Source: Proteiniphilum sp. (GTDB lineage Bacteria; Bacteroidota; Bacteroidia; Bacteroidales; Dysgonomonadaceae). Taken from it: a stretch of DNA of 11,968 nucleotides. The translations under genes were made by a program, and so were the position numbers. The notes under the pieces are model-generated. The model searched no databases. It worked only from the letters and a program-made list of their open reading frames with translations, and was not told the origin of the DNA. The stretch is from positions 1 to 11,968 of the forward strand of contig JAISZV010000111.1 in the NCBI GenBank assembly GCA_031284475.1. Reading direction: 5' to 3'. Of this stretch, positions 6,516 to 11,968 are shown piece after piece. Position 1 is the first letter of the stretch. Each line of letters begins with the position of its first letter.

Positions 6516-7373
6516 ATGAGTTACAATTTATTAAAAGGAAAAAGAGGCATTATTTTCGGGGCGTTGAACGATCAGTCCATCGCCTGGAAGGTGGCCGAAA
6601 GAGCCGTTGAAGAGGGCGCTATCATCACGTTGTCGAACACGCCCGTAGCAGTCCGCATGGGAGATACGGCCAAGTTGGGAGAGAAACTCAATGCAGAGAT
6701 TCTTCCGGCAGACGCTACCAATGTAGAAGACCTGGAGATGGTTTTTTCCAAATCGATGGAGATATTGGGGGGAAAAATCGATTTCGCGCTCCATTCCATC
6801 GGCATGTCGCCCAACGTCCGCAAAAAACGAACGTACGACGATCTCGACTATGATATGCTGGCAAAAACCCTTGATATCTCCGCTATCTCCTTTCACAAGA
6901 TGTTGCAGATAGCCCGTAAACTGGACGCCGTTGAAAGGGGCGGCTCGATGCTTGCGCTGACCTATGTGGCCGCGCAACGCGTTTTTTACGGTTATAACGA
7001 CATGGCCGACGCCAAAGCGTTGCTCGAATCCATCACCCGCAGTTTCGGGTACATATACGGGCGCGAGAAAGGGGTGCGTGTGAATACCATTTCGCAATCG
7101 CCTACAATGACTACCGCCGGGAGCGGGGTAAAGGGGATGAACGACCTGATGGACTTCTCAGAACGGATGGCTCCTCTCGGAAACGCCGACGCCGACGACT
7201 GCGCCGATTATTGTATTGTGATGTTCTCCGACCTCACACGCAAGATCACTATGCAAAATCTCTACAACGACGGCGGTTTCTCAAGCATGGGCATGAGCCT
7301 CCGCGCAATGAAACAATACAGCAACGGGCCGGATGAAAACCGCGACGAAGAGGGGAATGTGATCTACGGATGA
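6516..7373 (+). CDS. fabI: Enoyl-[acyl-carrier-protein] reductase (FabI type)
   Basis: SDR-fold enzyme that reduces trans-2-enoyl-ACP with NAD(P)H in the last step of each fatty-acid elongation round. 285 residues starting at ATG 6516 (MSYNLLKGKRG); an upstream in-frame TTG at 6504 is less likely. The N-terminus GKRGIIFGALNDQSIAW matches the FabI dinucleotide-binding loop, which differs from the usual GxxxGxG of SDRs. Y150, Y160 and K167 (in TYVAAQRVFYGYNDMADAK) have the same spacing as Tyr146/Tyr156/Lys163 of E. coli FabI. HSIGMSPN at about residues 93-100 corresponds to the substrate-side loop, and the C-terminus has NDGGFSSMGM. A single-gene unit with its own promoter and downstream hairpin. 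Somewhat longer than E. coli FabI (262) because of a C-terminal extension. Confidence 0.93.
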   Translation: MSYNLLKGKRGIIFGALNDQSIAWKVAERAVEEGAIITLSNTPVAVRMGDTAKLGEKLNAEILPADATNVEDLEMVFSKSMEILGGKIDFALHSIGMSPNVRKKRTYDDLDYDMLAKTLDISAISFHKMLQIARKLDAVERGGSMLALTYVAAQRVFYGYNDMADAKALLESITRSFGYIYGREKGVRVNTISQSPTMTTAGSGVKGMNDLMDFSERMAPLGNADADDCADYCIVMFSDLTRKITMQNLYNDGGFSSMGMSLRAMKQYSNGPDENRDEEGNVIYG

Positions 7374-7393
7374 TATGCCGGTAATTATAAATA

Positions 7394-7426
7394 AAATAGC
7401 TTCGGCCGGTAAGGTTGAAGCTATTT
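7394..7426 (+). terminator. Terminator hairpin after fabI
   Basis: Perfect 10-bp inverted repeat AAATAGCTTC (7394-7403) with GAAGCTATTT (7417-7426), 13-nt loop, 20 nt after the fabI stop, followed by CTTTAT. Its T-tract is short, so termination may be partial. Confidence 0.7.
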
Positions 7427-7476
7427 CTTTATACAGTTTTAGAATATAGGATACGCCTCGGAAAAACTCAAACAAG

Positions 7477-7508
7477 TTTGGCTTTTCTCCCGGCTTTCAC
7501 TATATTTG
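7477..7508 (+). promoter_or_regulatory. Consensus Bacteroidota promoter directly before the YrdC-family gene
   Basis: TTTG at 7477-7480, 20 bp, TATATTTG at 7501-7508: a full match to TTTG-N19-21-TAnnTTTG. The ATG at 7515 begins 7 bp after the -7 element, so the transcript would have almost no leader. Confidence 0.75.
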
Positions 7509-7514
7509 CACGCT

Positions 7515-8123
7515 ATGTTGGTGAAATTATATAATGAGAATCCCAATCCGCGGGAAATAGAGAAAATAGTCTCCGTGCTCCGCGAGGGCGGTATCGTGAT
7601 CTATCCCACCGATACCCTGTACGGTATGGGGTGCGATGCGCTGAACGTGCGGGCGGTGGAGAAGATCTGCGAACTGAAAGGGATCAATCCGCAAAAAAGC
7701 AATCTATCGATCATCTGCAACGATTTAAGCGATATAAGCGAGTATGCCAAAGTGAGCACGCCCGTCTTTAAACTGATGAAGCGCCACCTGCCCGGCCCGT
7801 TCACATTTATTTTGCCCACCACTTCGTCGTTACCCAAAATCTACAAGAACAGAAAGACCGTGGGAATCCGCGTGCCCGACAACAATATCATCCGGGAAAT
7901 CGTGGCGCAGTTGGGGAATCCGGTGTTGAACACATCGGTAACAATTGAAGATGATGAAATAGAATATACTACCGATCCCGAATTAATCCACGAAAAATGG
8001 GAAGAGATCGCCGGTATCGTGATCGACGGCGGCTTCGGGGGAATTGAACCCTCTACGGTTGTGGACTGCACTTCCGACGAACCGGAGATCATCCGGCAGG
8101 GTAAAGGGGTATTAAATCTCTGA
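7515..8123 (+). CDS. YrdC/YciO-family protein (possible threonylcarbamoyl-AMP synthase)
   Basis: 203 residues, a single YrdC domain without the extra C-terminal domain of Sua5. Conserved parts: GGIVIYPTDTLYGMGCDA at residues 25-42, HLPGPFTFILP, KTVGIRVPDN and IDGGFGGIEPSTVVDC. The YrdC domain in TsaC/Sua5 makes threonylcarbamoyl-AMP for the t6A37 modification of ANN-decoding tRNAs. However, the region after the first helix reads ELKGINPQKSNLSIICNDLS, closer to E. coli YciO (which has NFTLMCRDLS there) than to TsaC, which has a KxRP-type motif. It may thus be a YciO orthologue with uncertain role, and a separate Sua5 may exist elsewhere in the genome. Start chosen at ATG 7515; an in-frame TTG at 7506 lies inside the promoter. 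Confidence 0.8.
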   Translation: MLVKLYNENPNPREIEKIVSVLREGGIVIYPTDTLYGMGCDALNVRAVEKICELKGINPQKSNLSIICNDLSDISEYAKVSTPVFKLMKRHLPGPFTFILPTTSSLPKIYKNRKTVGIRVPDNNIIREIVAQLGNPVLNTSVTIEDDEIEYTTDPELIHEKWEEIAGIVIDGGFGGIEPSTVVDCTSDEPEIIRQGKGVLNL

Positions 8124-8154
8124 ATTTTCATCAACGGTATTCAATTCTTTTTCT

Positions 8155-8162
8155 TACTTTTG
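8155..8162 (+). promoter_or_regulatory. Possible -7 element of the S41 protease gene
   Basis: TACTTTTG matches TAnnTTTG. No TTTG at the proper distance upstream. It would give a leader of about 80 nt before the ATG at 8246. Confidence 0.45.
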
Positions 8163-8245
8163 CAAATGGCTGTCAACTCCCGGTAAAACAAGTTCGGTAA
8201 ACCTGAAAAGCCTGATGAAACAAACGTGCAAAACTCAAAAAACAA

Positions 8246-9814
8246 ATGAAGAATTTATCCCTTTTCCTTTCGTTATTCCTCATCTGCACTCTTTTTTCCT
8301 GCGAAAAAGATGCCCCCAACAGACCCTCCGGTTCGGACGCTCCCCTTGTGTCCCAGTTTATATACGACGGCATGTCGACTTATTATAAGTGGAACGAACA
8401 GATGGCCGGCAAAAAGCCTACCGCCAACAGCACAGACCCCGTACAATACTTTAAGAGCGTCCTGTACAGCACAGATACCCAACAGGGATGGTCGTGGATC
8501 ACGGATGATGTGGATGAACTGTTGGCCGGGTTCTCCGGCAAAGCGCTATCGTTTGGGTATGACCTGAGTTTCGCCGTGATTGAAAATGTTGTATATGCAG
8601 TGGTTCGATATGTATATCCCAATACGCCGGCCGCAAACGCCGGCTTGCAGCGGCTCGACCTAATCGGAAAACTCAACGGGCAACCTATTACAACCGAACA
8701 ACGAGACGGGAACACCTATATCAGCGATCAATCGGTCAACCTGCTCTACGGCAATAACCCCGTCACTTTCTCCATTTACAGGATTTCCGGAACCGAACCC
8801 ATACTAAACCAGGCAGAGGTAGCCATTGCTCCTGACGACAGCGAGAAAGATCCCGTTCTTTTTGACAGCATTTACACTATAGGCAGTAAGAAGATCGGTT
8901 ATCTGTTTTATACCGATTTCTATGATAACTTTAATCATCGTTTGCATGAGGTATTCAGCCGGTTTAAACAAAGCGGCGTAACCGACTTGGCGCTGGATCT
9001 GCGTTATAACAGAGGCGGATCGGTTTCAGCGGCCATTTATCTGGCTTCCCTGATTGCGCCGAAAACTATTGTGGAGAATAAATCTCCGTATGTGGTAATG
9101 GATTACAACGAACTATTGAATACCTCATTCGATAAATGGTATAACGAAGCAAAACCGGCCGATAAGTACAAATATGACCGGAAAGACTACTTAGGCGTTT
9201 ATGATAGCGGTAAAGAGCAGGATCCGCTGGGGGCGAACCTCGATTTAAACAAAGTTTACATCATTGCAACGGATAACTCCTATTCGGCGTCCGAACTCAC
9301 GCTGTTTTGTTTAAGGCCCTATATGGATGTTATTCACATAGGAAGCAATACGGGCGGCAAATATACGGCATCCTGGACTATTCACGGGTACGACGAGGAT
9401 TTGGGAGTGCCGGTATATGATGCAGCCGACCTTTCGTCCGCCGAAAAAACCGAACTGAAAAATTGGGCTATGCAACCCATCGTCGCCATGTATGCCGACA
9501 AAGATGGTAAAAATTTCAGCGCTCCCGGGCATTTGGAACCCGCCTATACAATAAAAGAAGGGTTTGGCAAACTATCGCAATGGGCTCCACTTGGCGATAC
9601 GAAAGATGTTTTATTGGGGCAGGCCTTGTATTTGATTTCGGGAGATAACAGCTATTTACCCACACCCTCCAGATCAATGCAAAGCGTTCGGACAATGAGG
9701 GTAGAAACTGTTCATTCCCGTGATATTGCCAAACCGGTAATCATGGATAATATGAAATTGTCGGCCGATGATTTCAAAAAACTCCGGGAATCACGAAACG
9801 GAGAAATAGACTGA
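8246..9814 (+). CDS. S41 family peptidase, lipoprotein (C-terminal processing protease-like)
   Basis: 522 residues. The N-terminus MKNLSLFLSLFLICTLFSC is a lipoprotein signal with lipobox LFSC; Cys19 would be lipidated, anchoring the enzyme in the envelope. An N-terminal helical part (FIYDGMSTYYKWNEQMAG) is followed by a PDZ-like domain (YVYPNTPAANAGLQRLDLIG, KLNGQPI). The S41 core has DLALDLRYNRGGSV, NSYSASELT and GSNTGGKYTAS. Ser347 and Lys372 are 25 residues apart, equal to Ser430/Lys455 of E. coli Prc and Ser372/Lys397 of the D1 protease, so the Ser-Lys dyad appears intact. A region after the core (residues ~430-522) includes LGDTKDVLLGQALYLISG, a C-terminal feature common in Bacteroidetes members. 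The protein substrate is unknown. It lies alone between the YrdC-family gene and a convergent operon. Confidence 0.93.
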   Translation: MKNLSLFLSLFLICTLFSCEKDAPNRPSGSDAPLVSQFIYDGMSTYYKWNEQMAGKKPTANSTDPVQYFKSVLYSTDTQQGWSWITDDVDELLAGFSGKALSFGYDLSFAVIENVVYAVVRYVYPNTPAANAGLQRLDLIGKLNGQPITTEQRDGNTYISDQSVNLLYGNNPVTFSIYRISGTEPILNQAEVAIAPDDSEKDPVLFDSIYTIGSKKIGYLFYTDFYDNFNHRLHEVFSRFKQSGVTDLALDLRYNRGGSVSAAIYLASLIAPKTIVENKSPYVVMDYNELLNTSFDKWYNEAKPADKYKYDRKDYLGVYDSGKEQDPLGANLDLNKVYIIATDNSYSASELTLFCLRPYMDVIHIGSNTGGKYTASWTIHGYDEDLGVPVYDAADLSSAEKTELKNWAMQPIVAMYADKDGKNFSAPGHLEPAYTIKEGFGKLSQWAPLGDTKDVLLGQALYLISGDNSYLPTPSRSMQSVRTMRVETVHSRDIAKPVIMDNMKLSADDFKKLRESRNGEID

Positions 9815-9820
9815 AAAGAG

Positions 9821-9869
9821 ACGCCTCCGTTTTCCATCCCGTCAATTTGTCCATAACGGGCGTTTTTTT
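9821..9869 (+). terminator. Terminator of the S41 gene, overlapping the convergent gene's end
   Basis: CCCGT (9838-9842) pairs with ACGGG (9856-9860), followed by CG and seven T (9863-9869). ACGCC at 9821-9825 can alternatively pair with GGCGT at 9859-9863. It lies across the 3' end of the minus-strand gene ending at 9842. Confidence 0.55.
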
Positions 9870-10201
9870 ATTCTTTCATTTTCGATTGCGTCATATTTGA
9901 TATACTGGCCGCGTTCCAGAATTTTTTGCAACTCCTCATCGCGCTTTCGCTTCAGCTTTTCGATACGTTTTTGCTTGTTACACAAAAAGCATCGTTCGGC
10001 TTTGTTGACTTCCAGCAGAAAATTCAACTCCATCCGGCGGAGTTGTTGCGCCTGCGCATCATCAAAACCTATCAATTCCTGCATAGAAGATACTTTTTCT
10101 TCTACACTATTCATCAATACATTCTCAATAACAGAAGGCTGCCGGGCATATAATATGCCCATCACCATTAACAGGAGGGACAATAGTACACATTTCTTCA
10201 T
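9842..10201 (-). CDS. Small secreted helical protein with CxxC, Spy/CpxP-like pattern
   Basis: 119 residues, family not recognised. The N-terminus MKKCVLLSLLLMVMGILYA looks like a Sec signal peptide with cleavage after Ala19. The mature part is almost wholly helical and charged: EEKVSSMQELIGFDDAQAQQ, then KRIEKLKRKRDEELQKILE, and ERGQYIKYDAIENERIKK. The order helix, FDDAQAQQLRRME, long Lys/Arg-rich helix, ILERGQYIKYD recalls small periplasmic Spy/CpxP-like proteins of Bacteroidota, in which a 'Lt.eQ' motif recurs; here this is only a resemblance. C71 and C74 form a CxxC in the middle of the helix (ERCFLCNK), not followed by His, so not a c-type haem site. Starts 47 nt after the dus stop and is likely the last gene of that transcript. 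Confidence 0.7.
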   Translation of the reverse strand: MKKCVLLSLLLMVMGILYARQPSVIENVLMNSVEEKVSSMQELIGFDDAQAQQLRRMELNFLLEVNKAERCFLCNKQKRIEKLKRKRDEELQKILERGQYIKYDAIENERIKKRPLWTN

Positions 10202-10248
10202 TATAATATCTATGTTTTTCGGTAAGACTTCTCCTTTCCGGGATTCGT

Positions 10249-11235
10249 TTAATTTACTCGAAATTTCTCCGGGATCTCATCTATGATAGCGAACAACTCC
10301 GTAAGGGTGTTGGCGCGGAGCATCGCAACCCGCGTGGGTTTGAAATCGGGGATACCTTTGAACAACGGAGTAGCAGCCAGATGACGGCGCATGTGGAGGA
10401 TTCCCCGCGTTTCGCCGATCCGCTCCGCACTTTCGAGCGTTTGTTTTTTCAGGATATCCAGATACCAACGGAACGGTTCTTTGGGAAGGTGTTCGCCGGT
10501 ATGCAGATAGTGTTTTATCTCCCTGAATACCCAGGGCGCGCCGATACTTCCGCGGCCGATCATTACAGCATCCACGCCGGTTTCGTCAAAACGCTGCCGG
10601 CATCGCTCCGCCGTATCTACATCGCCGTTGCCTATAACAGGAATATACATACGCGGGTTGTTTTTCACTTCACGGATTAATGTCCAGTCGGCCTCTCCTT
10701 TATACATTTGCGAGCGGGTGCGCCCATGAATGGTAAGCGCCGCAATACCGCAATCCTGTAACCGTTCGGCCAGTTGAACGATGATTTTCGAATCCTCATC
10801 CCATCCTAAGCGGGTTTTTACCGTTACCGGCTTTTTCACGGCTTTGACCACCTTTTCGGTAATCCTGAGCATCACTTCAGGCGTACGCATCATTCCCGAA
10901 CCGGCTCCCTTGCCTGCAATTTTCTTTACCGGACAGCCGAAGTTAATATCAATCAGGTCGGGATCGGCTTCCTCGCAAACCTTCGCAGCCTCCGCCATAG
11001 CGTCCGGATCGCGTCCATAGATCTGTATTCCGAGAGGACGCTCTTTTTCACTGAAAAGTATCTTCGCTTTCGTCTTCTTTATATCACGGATAAGGGCGTC
11101 GCTCGACACGAACTCGGTATAAACCATATCGGCCCCGAACTGCTTGCACAGCAGCCGAAACCCTATATCGCTCACATCCTCCATCGGAGCGAGGAAAACG
11201 GGATGATCCGGAAACTCCATACCGGCGATTCTCAT
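10249..11235 (-). CDS. dusB: tRNA-dihydrouridine synthase (DusB-like)
   Basis: FMN-dependent enzyme that reduces specific uridines of tRNA D-loops with NADPH. 328 residues from ATG 11235. Family landmarks in order: FLAPMEDVSDIGFRLLCKQF near the N-terminus, INFGCPVKKIAGKGAGSGMM with the catalytic Cys101, VTVKTRLGWD, LTIHGRTRSQMYKGEADW, IPVIGNGDV and VMIGRGSIGAPWVF (FMN phosphate site), then a helical C-terminal domain (ILHMRRHLAATPLFKGIP). A longer start at 11259 is possible, but the ATG at 11235 overlaps the stop of the upstream gene as ATGA, a usual sign of translational coupling, and fits the family N-terminus. DusB is favoured over DusA/DusC from the GAGSGMM and motif order; the exact uridine target is not provable here. 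Confidence 0.92.
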   Translation of the reverse strand: MRIAGMEFPDHPVFLAPMEDVSDIGFRLLCKQFGADMVYTEFVSSDALIRDIKKTKAKILFSEKERPLGIQIYGRDPDAMAEAAKVCEEADPDLIDINFGCPVKKIAGKGAGSGMMRTPEVMLRITEKVVKAVKKPVTVKTRLGWDEDSKIIVQLAERLQDCGIAALTIHGRTRSQMYKGEADWTLIREVKNNPRMYIPVIGNGDVDTAERCRQRFDETGVDAVMIGRGSIGAPWVFREIKHYLHTGEHLPKEPFRWYLDILKKQTLESAERIGETRGILHMRRHLAATPLFKGIPDFKPTRVAMLRANTLTELFAIIDEIPEKFRVN

Positions 11236-11594
11236 TTTTTTACCAACTTGTCCCTCCATTCTGCTTCGTTAAAGCCGACCAGTACAAAGTCGCCGGCAAC
11301 GATAATAGGACGCTTTACCACCATGCCGTTGGAAGAGAGAATAGCGATCAACTCGTCCCGTGAAGCCGTTTTTACCTTTTCCTTCAGATTCTGCGCCTTG
11401 TAAACCAAACCCGATGTATTGAAAAACCGGCTTACCGGCAAACCGCTTCTGTAGATCCACGCCGAGAGTTCTTCGCGGGTGGGGTTGTCTTCTACAATGT
11501 GCCGCGAAGTTACTTCCACATTGTTTTGTTCCAGCCATCCGGCGGCTTTGCGGCAGGTGCTGCATTTGGGATATTGTATAAATAATGGTTTCAT
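11232..11594 (-). CDS. ArsC/Spx-family protein (thioredoxin fold)
   Basis: 120 residues from ATG 11594 (MKPLFIQYPKCSTCRKA); the longer frame from 11636 runs through the promoter. C11-x-x-C14 in PKCSTCRK is the redox CxxC of Spx/MgsR-like proteins, whereas true ArsC enzymes have a single reactive Cys. The C-terminal NGMVVKRPIIVAGDFVLVGF has the KRP motif of the family (the Arg contacts oxyanion in ArsC). WLEQNNVEVTSRHIVEDNPT is the typical second strand-helix unit. It is therefore an Spx/YffB-type reductase or regulator rather than proven arsenate reductase. The stop overlaps the dus start by 4 nt, so the two are coupled, with the small secreted protein gene possibly following in the same operon. 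Confidence 0.88.
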   Translation of the reverse strand: MKPLFIQYPKCSTCRKAAGWLEQNNVEVTSRHIVEDNPTREELSAWIYRSGLPVSRFFNTSGLVYKAQNLKEKVKTASRDELIAILSSNGMVVKRPIIVAGDFVLVGFNEAEWRDKLVKK

Positions 11595-11613
11595 CCTGAT
11601 GATTTTTGGGGTA

Positions 11614-11621
11614 CAAAGATA
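11614..11621 (-). promoter_or_regulatory. Likely -7 element of the ArsC/Spx-like - dus operon
   Basis: TATCTTTG on the minus strand fits TAnnTTTG, 19 nt upstream of the ATG at 11594, giving a leader of about 15 nt. No -33 TTTG at the expected distance. Confidence 0.5.
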
Positions 11622-11664
11622 GTCAATGAGATGCAAATTATAAAATCAACAAATGAGAACAATA

Positions 11665-11782
11665 CTATCGTTGCCGCGCCCGGCGGGTTAAATCGGGTAT
11701 CTCTGCCTATTTCTCGGCCACGACTGTCAGCGGCAACGTCGGCCTCGCGTACGTCACCCGCATGACTGACGGGAAGCGGTAG
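11665..11782. other. GC-rich block with inverted repeats, function unknown
   Basis: CGTTGCCGC (11669-11677) and GCGGCAACG (11730-11738) form a perfect 9-bp inverted repeat 52 nt apart. A second hairpin is possible from CCCG to CGGG at about 11757-11773. The block is distinctly more GC-rich than the AT-rich DNA on both sides. Both strands are open here: plus gives a tail reading SGISAYFSATTVSGNVGLAY...GKR with TAG at 11780-11782, and minus gives the end of the heptad-repeat frame. At most one is real, and it may instead be a structured non-coding element or an intergenic repeat. Confidence 0.4.
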
Positions 11783-11968
11783 GCTAATGTGACTAATGTG
11801 CCAATGTGACTAATGTAATGATGTAATAATTCAATGATTTGGCGCATAAATTCAATAATATGGGTCATATGGTCAATAATATGGCGCATGAACTCAAGTC
11901 TGCGGGCCATAAATTCAAGCATTTGGCGCATAAATTCATTCTTGAAGATTTCCTGCGCAGGAATTTTT
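11707..11968 (-). CDS. C-terminal part of a heptad-repeat protein entering from the right edge
   Basis: Open minus-strand frame from the window edge to a TAG at 11709-11707, 86 codons visible and no start. It begins KIPAQEIFKNEF and continues with five 7-residue repeats: MRQMLEF, MARRLEF, MRHIIDH, MTHIIEF, MRQIIEL. Then come decayed versions (LHHYISH, IGTLVTLA) and a non-repetitive end VMRVTYARPTLPLTVVAEK. Met is invariant at position 1, Glu/Asp is conserved at 6, and hydrophobics sit at 4, 5 and 7, giving an amphipathic helix or coiled coil. Some differences between units are synonymous (GAA/GAG, TTT/TTC), which supports coding. The rest of the gene lies outside the window and the family is not recognised. 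It may alternatively be non-coding repeat DNA with an accidental frame. Confidence 0.4.
   Translation of the reverse strand, partial: KIPAQEIFKNEFMRQMLEFMARRLEFMRHIIDHMTHIIEFMRQIIELLHHYISHIGTLVTLAYRFPSVMRVTYARPTLPLTVVAEK
11786..11816. repeat. Short direct repeat, 14 bp, twice
   Basis: AATGTGACTAATGT occurs at 11786-11799 and again at 11803-11816 (17-bp period), followed by decaying AATG/TAATGATG copies up to the 21-bp array. Confidence 0.75.
11829..11933. repeat. Five 21-bp tandem units
   Basis: Units start at 11829, 11850, 11871, 11892 and 11913, each exactly 21 bp. Most open with ATTCAA and end GGCGCATAA; the fourth unit is the most divergent. The period equals 7 codons, and the minus-strand reading gives heptads beginning with Met. 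A partial sixth unit (ATTCATT) follows at 11934. Confidence 0.85.
11950..11963. other. Perfect 14-bp palindrome at the right edge
   Basis: TTCCTGCGCAGGAA, followed on the plus strand by five T. It could act as a short hairpin or a binding site; on the minus strand it lies inside the open frame (PAQE). Confidence 0.4.

Noticed and set aside
6531..7097. 188-codon minus-strand frame opposite fabI
   Set aside because: Mirror frame of a well-identified gene with no independent start signal or motif.
11232..11594. Arsenate resistance gene arsC
   Set aside because: The CxxC (C11, C14) and absence of other ars genes favour an Spx/YffB-type protein over a true arsenate reductase.
11651..11782. Plus-strand coding tail SGISAYFSATTVSGNVGLAY
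   Set aside because: Protein-like in part, but it has no start, a stop at 11654-11656, and competes with the minus-strand frame; left as part of the GC-rich block.

Overview
The window reads as chromosomal DNA of a member of the order Bacteroidales (Bacteroidota), probably near Parabacteroides/Tannerella. The sequence signs are a fimbrillin-type lipoprotein, promoters of the Bacteroidota form (TTTG, 19-21 bp, TAnnTTTG), A-rich stretches before start codons instead of strong Shine-Dalgarno sites, the long (~617-residue) form of IspG, and S41 lipoprotein proteases. The genus is a guess.

Layout. Positions 1-1090 are a scrapyard of three joined fragments: the C-terminal end of an IS4-family transposase (minus), a fimbrillin lacking its start and C-terminal domain (minus), and the C-terminal tail of an unidentified gene (plus). 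Next comes a plus-strand pair, a MATE exporter and a cytidylate-kinase-like protein. They converge on a minus-strand pair, a small GNAT acetyltransferase and a 4Fe-4S mono-cluster protein, which matches the E. coli yjdJ/yjdI pairing. The ~500 bp gap after it holds a striking array of eight 22-bp tandem units, each with dyad symmetry. Then come a CAU tRNA with its own promoter and terminator, ispG (minus), and divergently fabI, a YciO/YrdC-family gene and an S41 lipoprotein protease (plus). A convergent minus-strand set follows: an Spx/ArsC-like protein overlapping a Dus-type tRNA-dihydrouridine synthase by 4 nt, then a small secreted helical protein with a CxxC. The right end has a GC-rich block able to fold and a 21-bp tandem repeat that on the minus strand encodes 7-residue helical repeats of a protein entering from outside the window.

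Function. Most of the core is housekeeping: isoprenoid synthesis (ispG), fatty-acid elongation (fabI), tRNA supply and modification (tRNA-CAU, dus, possibly the YrdC-family gene). I find no defence island, toxin-antitoxin pair, CRISPR array or complete mobile element. The signals most worth following are the covarying 22-bp palindromic array at 3873-4048, the heptad-coding 21-bp array at 11829-11933, the fragment mosaic at the left edge, and an almost leaderless promoter arrangement before the YrdC-family gene.
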